Positions 6,810-12,626 of a DNA stretch of 12,700 bases are shown here, one piece after another. The translations under genes were made by a program, and so were the position numbers. The notes under the pieces are model-generated. The model had not been told where the DNA came from and did not search any database. It worked only from the letters and a program-made list of their open reading frames with translations. The stretch's first letter is position 1. Every line of letters starts with the position of its first letter. Source of the DNA: JAKPQD01 sp029572965. Its GTDB lineage: Bacteria; Bacteroidota; Bacteroidia; Bacteroidales; DTGW01. The stretch spans positions 1 to 12,700 of the forward strand of contig DAOSPF010000079.1 in NCBI GenBank assembly GCA_035374585.1, read 5' to 3'.

Positions 6810-7499
6810 TTACTCCCCTCCCTTTACCTTTGCCAATTCAGCTTTAAGAGCCTCAACCTGCTTGTTGAGCTCAATGGTATAAAGAGTAAGCTCCTCTACT
6901 TTACGCAGTAGCAGGTCGTCCATCTCGGCCACTTTGTAGCTCCCAGCTTCTTTAAATTCTTTAGCCGAAGGTATCTCGGGAAGATGCATGTTTTCTGTAA
7001 CAAATTGTTCTACTTCTTTTAAAGAACGTAATTTATATCCCTTTTCAAATACAAAATCAGAACAAGGCGTAGTTTTTATTTCAAATTCACTGGCCTGGAT
7101 TTTCCCATTCACAGCAAGCATCACTCCGCTTGGAAAACTTGAACACCCAATAGCCACGCTGCCACTTGTAAAAATATTAGAACCACTTTTTACCCAACCG
7201 GCTGCATTGGTTAGGTTAGCGCCATTGCCAACAAAATTAGTAGCTGTAATAGTAGCATTTACAGAAAGATTTTTGAAAAATTTAATTCCGTCACAATAAC
7301 TGAATGTTGCAAAAGTCTGCAAACCACCTTGCCCGTTTAGTTTTAAGTCTGCTTGCTGCCCTCCAGTACAATTAGGGTTTGAACCACAAACAAATGGAGA
7401 GCTGCAAGTTTGCGCCCCTGCAAATGCCGAAAAAGCACTAAATACTATAATACATAAGGTTAATAACCCGAAATCCGAAATCCGAAATCCGAAATCCAA
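6810..7499 (-). CDS. Secreted tail-fibre-like protein with C-terminal coiled coil
   Basis: The 229-codon frame opens with TTG at 7499; no in-frame ATG exists near the start. Residues 1-11 (DFGFRISDFG) are encoded by a 7-bp tandem repeat, followed by a signal peptide core LLTLCIIVFSAFSAFAGA. Mature features are a Cys-containing head (C32, C38, C44), a central beta-rich region (LSVNATITATNFVGNGANLTNAAGW, 78-102), and NGKIQASEFEIK (131-142). Then comes the block CSDFVFEKGYKLRSLKEVEQFV...HLPEIPSAKEF (146-182), characteristic of Bacteroidota tail-fibre/S74-like secreted proteins, and a coiled coil (about 190-226). It is the first gene of the minus-strand operon and abuts the hydrolase start by one base. 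The repeat makes the start position uncertain and perhaps variable. Structural surface or adhesion role is inferred from family resemblance. Confidence 0.72.
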   Translation of the reverse strand: MDFGFRISDFGLLTLCIIVFSAFSAFAGAQTCSSPFVCGSNPNCTGGQQADLKLNGQGGLQTFATFSYCDGIKFFKNLSVNATITATNFVGNGANLTNAAGWVKSGSNIFTSGSVAIGCSSFPSGVMLAVNGKIQASEFEIKTTPCSDFVFEKGYKLRSLKEVEQFVTENMHLPEIPSAKEFKEAGSYKVAEMDDLLLRKVEELTLYTIELNKQVEALKAELAKVKGGE

Positions 7500-7502
7500 A
7501 AT
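7468..7502. repeat. Heptanucleotide tandem repeat (CCGAAAT) at an ORF start
   Basis: Four perfect copies of CCGAAAT (7468-7474, 7475-7481, 7482-7488, 7489-7495) are followed by one variant copy CCAAAAT (7496-7502). The unit is seven bases, so each gain or loss changes the reading frame. It covers the first codons of the tail-fibre-like gene and separates them from an ATG at 7512-7510 that is one base out of frame with the gene. Confidence 0.9.
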
Positions 7503-7620
7503 CTTGTAACATTTTTTTGGTAATTATAAAATGGTTTTTAAAGGTTAATAAAAACATTATCAAGTATTAATGTCACTAAAGATAAAAAAGTAACCCTGTT
7601 AATAGGTAATTTTTAAGCAA

Positions 7621-7655
7621 AAATGCTAAGCGTTTTTGAAAAACGCTTAGCATTT
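7621..7655. terminator. Perfect 17-bp inverted repeat, bidirectional terminator
   Basis: AAATGCTAAGCGTTTTT (7621-7637) and AAAAACGCTTAGCATTT (7639-7655) are exact reverse complements separated by a single G. As RNA this gives a 12-bp GC-containing stem with a T-rich/A-rich apex. It lies about 110 bases upstream of the surface operon, so it would stop minus-strand read-through from the nitroreductase side and insulate the operon. The lack of a terminal T run outside the stem leaves open a role as an operator or cruciform. Confidence 0.6.
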
Positions 7656-7890
7656 GACCCCAATCAAGAACCAGACAGATTTAAAATAATAACTATTTTA
7701 TCATCTTTTAGACTTTTAATCGTATATTATATTTAATTTTAACAAATTATAAACTTTATTTTATATTCATACTTTTAACCTGTAAAGTTAATTCATTGTC
7801 AAACTGTTGTTTATATATAATTTTTCGTTTATAGCAAACAGGGATGTGTTGACGCAACAGCATAAAAACCTTTGTCCACAATTTTCATAT

Positions 7891-7959
7891 AACAAATTGA
7901 CAGACTTTGATATATACTAATGTATATCAACAAATTGTTTTATGAAGTGAAATATTTCA
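7891..7959. promoter_or_regulatory. Operator-like cluster of palindromes and direct repeats
   Basis: TTGATATA (7907-7914) pairs with TATATCAA (7923-7930). The palindrome is flanked by two direct copies of AACAAATTG at 7891-7899 and 7929-7937. A 12-bp perfect palindrome TGAAATATTTCA follows at 7948-7959. Such an arrangement is typical of dimeric repressor or activator sites, though AT-rich DNA makes chance palindromes common. It lies 100-165 bases before the candidate promoter of the small ORFs. Confidence 0.35.
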
Positions 7960-7982
7960 TTGGGGGGTAATGTCATTATCTA

Positions 7983-8001
7983 TTGTCTTTTTAAAAGACA
8001 A
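7983..8001. repeat. Inverted repeat TTGTCTTTT-t-AAAAGACAA
   Basis: A perfect 9-bp inverted repeat with a single-base centre, followed on the plus strand by GTTTTGTTT. It could be a weak terminator or a regulator-binding site upstream of the small ORFs. There is no gene immediately before it on either strand to which a terminator could belong. Confidence 0.45.
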
Positions 8002-8055
8002 GTTTTGTTTACAGACAATTAATACTCATGTAATAATTTGATAATATGAACGTTC

Positions 8056-8063
8056 TATGTTTG
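8056..8063 (+). promoter_or_regulatory. Candidate -7 box for the small ORF pair
   Basis: TATGTTTG matches TAnnTTTG exactly. A TTTG occurs 15 bases upstream (8037-8040), shorter than the usual spacing of about 19. If active, transcription would start near 8070 and leave a leader of about 100 bases containing the GC-rich hairpins at 8109-8134 before the first small ORF. Confidence 0.38.
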
Positions 8064-8108
8064 TTGCAGATTTAACGGGATGAAATACCCATGATTTATT
8101 AAGATGAT

Positions 8109-8141
8109 GCGGGTGTTCTCCCGCCAAAGACGGGACAAGCT
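8109..8141 (+). repeat. Alternative hairpins and second copy of the GGACAAGCT repeat
   Basis: CCCGC at 8120-8124 can pair either with GCGGG upstream (8109-8113) or, as CCCG, with CGGG downstream (8131-8134); the two structures exclude each other. The downstream half plus GGACAAGCT resembles the repeat at the 3' end of rnpA (583-604). It is either a dispersed repeat that landed in the leader or a small attenuator; the sequence does not decide. Confidence 0.45.
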
Positions 8142-8170
8142 ATCATTCCATTAAAAATTAAAAAAGAAAT

Positions 8171-8311
8171 ATGATGAAAAAAGAAACCAAAAAGAACAGG
8201 CAAAGGAATCTTTTCAAAAATGAAAACCAAGACTCCCATTTATTAGAAAAAGATTTTTACAAAAAGTTCAATCTCATTTTCCAGGAACTAAACCTCAATT
8301 GGCATTATTAA
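8171..8311 (+). CDS. Small basic protein, 46 codons, hypothetical
   Basis: The frame ATG ATG AAA AAA at 8171 runs 46 codons to TAA at 8309-8311. The product begins MMKKETKKNRQRNLFKNENQ (very basic) and ends in a mixed segment with LIFQELNLNWHY. It has no signal peptide, membrane segment or known motif. It follows a TAnnTTTG box by about 110 bases and has an A-rich upstream context typical of Bacteroidota starts. A second small ORF begins 31 bases later. Its short length means it could be a chance frame, but it is a rare open frame in this AT-rich stretch and is followed by a similar one. I do not recognise it. Confidence 0.42.
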   Translation: MMKKETKKNRQRNLFKNENQDSHLLEKDFYKKFNLIFQELNLNWHY

Positions 8312-8342
8312 TCACGAGCATGATCGTTAATCACAAACAAGG

Positions 8343-8477
8343 ATGAAAACAGAAGAAAACAAAAGTGTAAGTGTAATGGCAGCCTATTCATTTGAAGAAG
8401 AAGATGATTTTTATTTTCTTGATTTAGAAAGCATAAATAAAAACCACGCTTTGCTTCAACACATCATCCTGAATTAG
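8343..8477 (+). CDS. Small acidic protein, 44 codons, hypothetical
   Basis: The ATG at 8343 opens a 44-codon frame ending in TAG at 8475-8477. It has GGATG at the start but no strong ribosome-binding site. The product carries an acidic aromatic core (YSFEEEDDFYFLDLESI, 15-31) and an amphipathic tail NKNHALLQHIILN. It follows the basic 46-codon ORF by 31 bases, so the pair might be co-expressed and of opposite charge. Its stop lies one base from the stop of the convergent nitroreductase gene (8479), leaving no room for a terminator between them. No family is recognised; reality of the gene is moderately supported by clean frame and context. Confidence 0.42.
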   Translation: MKTEENKSVSVMAAYSFEEEDDFYFLDLESINKNHALLQHIILN

Positions 8478-8478
8478 G

Positions 8479-9303
8479 TTATATCCACCTTACATCTGCC
8501 GCTTTGCGGTGAGGGATTTTGTGGTAGTTGTATTTCGGATATCCTGTCAACAAAGCAGCATGTACAGCAGAGTTTTCGTCCAGTCCAACAATTTTTTTCA
8601 ACTCGTCCGATTGCTGAAGTGCCATATAGATAAACCCGGCCCAGCAAGTGCCAACTCCCAATGATGGCAGATAAAGGTCCATTTGAGTTGTAGCTATAAC
8701 AGCATCTTTAGGCCCTACAGGATGTGAAGCGGGCGTATAACAGATAATCAAATGTGGGGCATTGCGGCTAATAAGGTTTCGACCACGGTCAAAAGCAATA
8801 ACCAATCCTGGAAATCCGTAGCGGGTGCCTATTTCTGGATTGGCTTTTACAACTCCCCGCATCCAATCAATGGTAGCAGCAGCAATAGCTTCAACGACTT
8901 TTGTATTATACACAACAATCCACTGGTTTTTTTGTCGGTTATGGCCTGTCGGGGCGAAACGCACCACGTCAAAAGCCTGTTCGAGCAATTGCTTATCTAC
9001 AACCTCCTTCTTAAAATTACGAATAGAGCGGCGTTGTTTAAAATAAAGAGCCAAATCAGCTGCATTAACAAGTTTACTCTGTTCTTTTGCACTTTGTAAA
9101 GCCTGCTGAGAAAGAGAATGCACGAGTGCCCCTTCAGGACATATCGATTCGCAATGGCCGCAATAAACACACAAAGCTTCTTTTTCTGTCTTTACAACAG
9201 GTAGCTTACTTGCGCTATCACTTGAAATACACGCTACAGGGCAAGATGCAATACAAGTATTGCATTTGGTGCATTTGTCAGAGTTTACATTGATGTATCC
9301 CAT
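8479..9303 (-). CDS. Ferredoxin-nitroreductase fusion protein
   Basis: This is a cytoplasmic flavoenzyme in which an N-terminal 2[4Fe-4S] ferredoxin domain feeds electrons to a C-terminal FMN-dependent nitroreductase-fold domain. The Cys clusters are CTKCNTCIASCP (Cys 11, 14, 17, 21) and CVYCGHCESICPEGA (Cys 45, 48, 51, 55). The nitroreductase part starts near residue 84 with FKQRRSIRNF (FMN-phosphate-binding RRSxR, 91-95), then RFAPTGHNRQ (115-124), and the later flavin/dimer motif GVGTCWAGF (216-224). I chose the ATG at 9303 (274 aa, MGYINVNSDKC); an in-frame TTG at 9327 is less likely. The physiological substrate cannot be read from sequence. It is a single gene with a TACCTTTG box upstream. 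Confidence 0.92.
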   Translation of the reverse strand: MGYINVNSDKCTKCNTCIASCPVACISSDSASKLPVVKTEKEALCVYCGHCESICPEGALVHSLSQQALQSAKEQSKLVNAADLALYFKQRRSIRNFKKEVVDKQLLEQAFDVVRFAPTGHNRQKNQWIVVYNTKVVEAIAAATIDWMRGVVKANPEIGTRYGFPGLVIAFDRGRNLISRNAPHLIICYTPASHPVGPKDAVIATTQMDLYLPSLGVGTCWAGFIYMALQQSDELKKIVGLDENSAVHAALLTGYPKYNYHKIPHRKAADVRWI

Positions 9304-9620
9304 TTTTAAATTTAAAAAAAATGCCAACTATATAACATTTGCAGATATTCGTAACTTTTAATCTTAAGCAAAGGTATTAAAAAATGAAGGCTTACTGAAA
9401 TTGGGCAAAAAAGATTTATGTCCGCTTGCAACAACCCGCTTTGTCCAAACAGTGGCCTTCGCTTCGCCGGGATTAAACCCTAATTAATTATAAGAGGCTT
9501 TTTAAAGCCGAAGTATATGATTAAGTCAGGTCAATACGAGACACACGGATTAAGCAATTTTAACGCCTAATTTGGGTTTATACAAAAGAGCAACAACGTC
9601 TTGCATGATATATCGTTTAT
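9304..9620. other. Intergenic stretch between nitroreductase and DUF2807 genes
   Basis: No gene is seen. It contains the nitroreductase promoter-like box (9369-9376) and a GC-rich island at about 9420-9480 with an imperfect palindrome GGGATTAAACCC (9469-9480), quite unlike its AT-rich surroundings. A small hairpin GGCTTT/AAAGCC lies at 9496-9509. The island may be a dispersed repeat or a remnant of a lost gene. No clear terminator follows the DUF2807 gene. Confidence 0.5.
9369..9376 (-). promoter_or_regulatory. Candidate -7 box for the nitroreductase gene
   Basis: On the minus strand this reads TACCTTTG, an exact TAnnTTTG followed by C. A near-consensus upstream element TTTC lies about 20 bases further upstream (9397-9400). 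The leader to the ATG at 9303 would be about 58 bases. Confidence 0.52.
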
Positions 9621-10244
9621 TTAATTTTCACTTACCACACTACCCAAACCGGCTATTGACTGGCTTATAGACGGCCGGCCTTTGTATTTTACGGTGCCAG
9701 TGCCGCTAATAGAAACATCGAGTTTTTTCGTGGCCAGCACCTCACATTGGGCCGAACCGGCAATCGTCACTTTTACATTTTCAGCTTCGAGGTTAAAAGC
9801 GTTGATAGTAGCCGTCCCGGCAATGGATATATTGAGCTTTTGTTGTTTGCCTTTTGAAAAAGAAACAGTTCCGGCTCCGGTAATTATTACATCTTCAATA
9901 GCTGATGGCGTTACAATATCAATATATATACCTTTGTTGGTGCTAATGCTTTTGTTTTCCTTTACCCCTATGGTAAAATTGCCGTTTATAACCTTCAAAT
10001 CCAGCATTTCATAAATGTTTTGCTGTGCCCTGACTTTTACCATAAAAGTATCGCCATACACTACATCCAATTTAGCCTGCCCGGTAACTGAGACTTTTGA
10101 GAACTTTTCTACATCAAGCCGGTGCTCAATCAATTCGCCATTACCTACAATATTTTTGGTATCACCAACATGGATTGTCACATCATTTTCGCACGAAAAA
10201 AGGCCGAAAATCGACATCAAAATACAAAAGTTTATGTTTTTCAT
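9621..10244 (-). CDS. DUF2807 (head GIN domain) lipoprotein
   Basis: The product is 207 aa from the ATG at 10244. The N-terminus MKNINFCILMSIFGLFSC is a lipoprotein signal with Cys18. The rest is a right-handed beta-helix-like domain of the DUF2807/head-GIN family: FSKVSVTGQAKLDVVYGD (48-65), then repeated turns ITGAGTVSF, IAGTATINAF, IAGSAQCEV, ISGTGTVKYKG and IAGLGSVV between 121 and 204. This family is widespread in Bacteroidota as periplasmic or outer-membrane proteins; it was named for a supposed autotransporter-adhesin head but its function is not established. It lies downstream of the CoA-transferase gene on the same strand but behind a terminator, so it probably has its own promoter. 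Confidence 0.88.
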   Translation of the reverse strand: MKNINFCILMSIFGLFSCENDVTIHVGDTKNIVGNGELIEHRLDVEKFSKVSVTGQAKLDVVYGDTFMVKVRAQQNIYEMLDLKVINGNFTIGVKENKSISTNKGIYIDIVTPSAIEDVIITGAGTVSFSKGKQQKLNISIAGTATINAFNLEAENVKVTIAGSAQCEVLATKKLDVSISGTGTVKYKGRPSISQSIAGLGSVVSEN

Positions 10245-10349
10245 TTTTTAAAAATTTTGTTGAAAAATTGGTTTCTTTTCATCAAAACAAAAATTGAGGA
10301 CAAAACCCCTAAAAGATTTGAAAAAAAAATTGACTATACTTTTGGACAT

Positions 10350-10379
10350 AAAAAAACCCTGGCAAATTGCCAAGGCTTT
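10350..10379 (-). terminator. Rho-independent terminator after the CoA-transferase gene
   Basis: On the minus strand, CCTTGGCAA pairs with TTGCCAGG (one G-T pair) and is followed by seven T (10350-10356 on the plus strand are A). It lies about 20 bases after the stop codon at 10398. This is a textbook intrinsic terminator. Confidence 0.85.
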
Positions 10380-10397
10380 TCATATATTCCATATTTT

Positions 10398-11711
10398 CTA
10401 ATGTTTCTTGATATAATGAAAGTGTGGGCCAAACCTTTCAAATGCAGCTTTATCAAGCTCTTCTCTATGGTCGGGGTGTGCAATGCTGGTAAGCAGTTTG
10501 GCACGTTGTTGCATTGATTTGCCATAAAGGTTTACAGCACCATATTCAGTTACTACCCAATGCACATGGAAACGTGAAGTAACCACGCCGGCGCCATTTA
10601 ATAAAGTTGGGGCAATTTTGCTTACACCTTTGTTAGTAACAGAAGGCATGGCAATGATGGCTTTACCACCTTTTGAGCGTGAAGCACCGTAAACAAAGTC
10701 TATTTGGCCACCAACACCTGAGTAATGCTTTGTACCAATAGAATCGGCACAAACCTGACCTGTCAAATCAATTTGCAATGCCGAGTTGATAGCAGTAACT
10801 TTTTCATTTTTAGAAATGATAAAAGGGTCGTTGGTATAACCTACGTCCATCATCAGCACTTCGGGGTTGTTATCGATAAAATCGTAAACTTTTTGTGAAC
10901 CTAAAAGGAAGGTTGCAACGATTTTACCCATATCTGTAGTCTTGTTGGAGCCATTGATGACACCTTTTTCCACCAATGGTAAAACTCCATCGGCAAACAT
11001 TTCGGTATGTATCCCGAGATTTTTGTGGTTACCAAGCTGAGACAACACGGCATTAGGAATAGAACCAATACCCATTTGAAGGCAAGCGCCATCTTCGATA
11101 AGGGCAGCACAGTTTTTTCCAATGGCGGTTTCTATTTCATCGGGTGCTGAAAAATGACCCGGCTCAAGAGGCGTACCATCTTCAACAAAGATATCTATCA
11201 TATCCATGTGAATAAGTGCATCACCAAAAGAACGTGGTACATTAGGGTTGATAACTGCAATAACAGTTTTGGCATTTTCAACTGCAGCAAGGGTAGCATC
11301 TACAGAAGTCCCCATAGAAACAAACCCGTGTTCATCAGGAGGACAAACCTGCAACATACAAACATCGCATGGCAAGTAACCTTCGCGATACAAACGCTGT
11401 GTTTCGCCCAAAAATACTGGAATATAATCGGCATAGCCAGATTGTACAGCAGCCCTTACGTTGGCACCGACAAAAAAGGCATCATGCTGGAAAATCCCTT
11501 CAAATTCTTTAGCAGCATAAGGCGCAGGGCCTTCGGTATGTAAATGGTGTATGGTAACATCACGCAATTCGCCTCTCCTTCCACGCTCAATCAAAGCATT
11601 GATAAGGCTTTGAGGAGCAGAAGCCACACTGCTGAAATGCACATGGTCACCTGATTTTACAATTTTCACAGCTTCTTCAGCCGTAGCGGTTTGATATTTC
11701 TTGACTAACAT
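10398..11711 (-). CDS. Acetyl-CoA hydrolase/transferase family CoA-transferase (4-hydroxybutyrate CoA-transferase-like)
   Basis: This cytoplasmic enzyme of family I CoA-transferases moves CoA between acyl-CoAs and carboxylic acids such as acetate, through a glutamyl-CoA intermediate. The 437-aa length matches 4-hydroxybutyrate CoA-transferase (about 438 aa), not the longer succinyl-CoA:acetate type. Visible motifs are VKSGDHVHFSSVASAP (18-33), VSMGTSVDAT (131-140), the glycine loop GIGSIPNAV (214-222), the catalytic Glu237 in HTEMF (235-239), and GVGGQIDFVYGA (332-343). The C-terminal VVTEYGAVNLYGKSMQQRA (386-404) is typical. It starts at the ATG at 11711 with a TATTTTTG box upstream and has its own terminator, so it is monocistronic. 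The exact acceptor (acetate, propionate, butyrate or 4-hydroxybutyrate) cannot be told from sequence. Confidence 0.93.
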   Translation of the reverse strand: MLVKKYQTATAEEAVKIVKSGDHVHFSSVASAPQSLINALIERGRRGELRDVTIHHLHTEGPAPYAAKEFEGIFQHDAFFVGANVRAAVQSGYADYIPVFLGETQRLYREGYLPCDVCMLQVCPPDEHGFVSMGTSVDATLAAVENAKTVIAVINPNVPRSFGDALIHMDMIDIFVEDGTPLEPGHFSAPDEIETAIGKNCAALIEDGACLQMGIGSIPNAVLSQLGNHKNLGIHTEMFADGVLPLVEKGVINGSNKTTDMGKIVATFLLGSQKVYDFIDNNPEVLMMDVGYTNDPFIISKNEKVTAINSALQIDLTGQVCADSIGTKHYSGVGGQIDFVYGASRSKGGKAIIAMPSVTNKGVSKIAPTLLNGAGVVTSRFHVHWVVTEYGAVNLYGKSMQQRAKLLTSIAHPDHREELDKAAFERFGPHFHYIKKH

Positions 11712-11730
11712 TGTTTTTTAATTTGAGCGG

Positions 11731-11738
11731 CAAAAATA
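11731..11738 (-). promoter_or_regulatory. Candidate -7 box for the CoA-transferase gene
   Basis: On the minus strand this reads TATTTTTG followed by CC, an exact fit to TAnnTTTG. It is 19 bases before the ATG at 11711, so the leader would be only about a dozen bases. No good TTTG element is seen upstream. Confidence 0.5.
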
Positions 11739-11971
11739 ATCAATTTATTCATAAGCTATTGCGTATTAACAATATTTTTACTCGCCCCTATTGTGTTGTT
11801 TATCTATTGGTTACACAACAATCGTAAATATTTATGCAGATAAAAATTATAAATATCCTTGAGGCTTGAAAATAATCCTGCTTTAACAAATTGAAAAGCA
11901 ACGTAGTTGCGGTTTCTTTGCAGAAAGATAACAGACCTGTAATTAATTGTTTCATCTTTTAATTTTTTTAT

Positions 11972-12025
11972 ACAGGCTACAGCCTGTTTTGATAGGTTCG
12001 ACGGAGGCATAGCCATCCTCCGAAC
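11972..12025. repeat. Pair of adjacent hairpins (repeat element) after the DUF5683-like gene
   Basis: Two hairpins are visible. ACAGGCT (11972-11978) pairs with AGCCTGT (11981-11987). GTTCG-ac-GGAGG (11996-12007) pairs with CCTCCGAAC (12017-12025) around CATAGCCAT. The outer hairpin can be extended by ATAG/CTAT. The element is GC-rich compared with the flanks. It lies 20 bases beyond the stop of the 12045-12572 gene and may act as its transcript end, although no T run follows on the minus strand. Confidence 0.6.
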
Positions 12026-12044
12026 TTTCCTATTTTTTACAGCC

Positions 12045-12572
12045 TCAGCTTAACAGGGGCCATAGCCGATTCAAATCAATAGAAAATATCAATTCTACTC
12101 TTGAAACTTTATTATATTGCCTAAATGAAAATAAATTAGGCTTAAGCCCAATATGCATTTTATTGTTTAATTCATAACATAACCCATTTTTTTCATTAAT
12201 TTTTATTGAGCTTTTTGGGGCATCAATAGCAGACCATATTGTATTAACGCTTAGAATTAATAACCCGCCCAAAAAAATATCTCCACTTTTAATAATATGT
12301 TCTAAACCGTAAATAGTCATTGCTCCACCGCCAATCTCAAATATAAGCATAGCAATACCTTTATCATATTGTCCATTATACAATTGGCCAGTCCCAGGCA
12401 ATACAGCAGAAAGGATACAGGACAAATAAGGGTTCTTCTTGTTACAATTTGTGTCCTGACCTAAAGTTATTTTTTGATTAACAAAAGAAGTATCTGAACC
12501 CATGGCTTTGAGCCCAACACCGAAAAAAGCAATTATTAATGCTATTAAAATTCCTTTTATTTTTATTTTCAT
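12045..12572 (-). CDS. Small membrane protein, DUF5683/TM2-like
   Basis: The 175-aa product has a signal peptide or first membrane helix (GILIALIIAFFGVGLKA, 7-23). A TM2/DUF5683-type block follows: NPYLSCILSAVLPGTGQLYNGQYDKGIAMLIFEIGGG (47-83), with the hallmark PGxGQxYNGQ turn. A second hydrophobic segment IFLGGLLILSVNTIWSAIDA (99-118) ends in the family-like W.xIDA..S motif. Proteins of this kind are inner-membrane or envelope components of unknown function in Bacteroidota. The C-terminal residues from about 168 (NRLWPLLS) come from repeat-like DNA (a GGCTATGGCC palindrome), so the natural end was probably a few codons earlier. It starts 54 bases after the stop of the fourth lipoprotein paralog, in the same direction. 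Confidence 0.7.
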   Translation of the reverse strand: MKIKIKGILIALIIAFFGVGLKAMGSDTSFVNQKITLGQDTNCNKKNPYLSCILSAVLPGTGQLYNGQYDKGIAMLIFEIGGGAMTIYGLEHIIKSGDIFLGGLLILSVNTIWSAIDAPKSSIKINEKNGLCYELNNKMHIGLKPNLFSFRQYNKVSRVELIFSIDLNRLWPLLS

Positions 12573-12588
12573 TTTGCTATTGTTTTAT

Positions 12589-12616
12589 GCAGGAACCCCA
12601 TGCCTGAAGTTCTTGC
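12589..12616 (-). terminator. Hairpin after the partial fourth lipoprotein paralog
   Basis: GCAGGAAC (12589-12596) pairs with GTTCTTGC (12609-12616; one G-T pair) around a 12-base loop, 10 bases beyond the stop codon at 12627. No T run follows. It repeats the pattern seen after each lipoprotein paralog at 1800-3868. Confidence 0.45.
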
Positions 12617-12626
12617 TAAATTAAAC

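Larger units (their letters stand above)
7513..8170. other. Long non-coding stretch with palindromes and a candidate promoter
   Basis: No convincing coding sequence is visible over about 650 bases. Bases 7513-7620 hold the leader of the minus-strand operon; the nearest promoter-like match is TATCTTTA on the minus strand (7577-7584), one base off consensus. A very strong inverted repeat follows at 7621-7655. Bases 7656-7840 are plain AT-rich sequence in which I see nothing. Bases 7847-8001 contain a series of palindromes, 8056-8063 a promoter-like box, and 8109-8134 GC-rich alternative hairpins. The right half probably regulates the small ORFs that begin at 8171. Confidence 0.6.
11712..12044. 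other. Intergenic stretch with tandem hairpins and a doubtful small ORF
   Basis: Bases 11712-11760 hold the promoter region of the CoA-transferase gene. Bases 11972-12025 hold two hairpins (listed separately). Between them, minus-strand frames of 70 codons (12016 to 11804) and 51 codons (starting near 11956) are open. The longer one starts inside a hairpin loop (MAMPPSNLSKQAVAC) and shows no motif, so I do not call it a gene. The small region could also encode a structured RNA. Confidence 0.45.

Noticed and set aside
7468..7502. CRISPR-like repeats
   Set aside because: The units are seven bases, contiguous and without spacers, so this is a simple tandem repeat; no cas-like gene is present.
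9304..9327. Longer nitroreductase start at TTG (MAFFLNLK...)
   Set aside because: The ATG at 9303 gives the usual ferredoxin-domain start and the eight extra residues are of low-complexity T-rich DNA.
10122..10517. 131-codon plus-strand frame
   Set aside because: It runs antisense through the DUF2807 start, a terminator and the CoA-transferase end; composition does not look like protein.
11804..12016. 70-codon minus-strand frame beginning MAMPPSNLSKQ
   Set aside because: Its ATG lies in a hairpin loop of a repeat element, no motif or signal is seen, and a second frame is equally open in the same place; not enough to call a gene.
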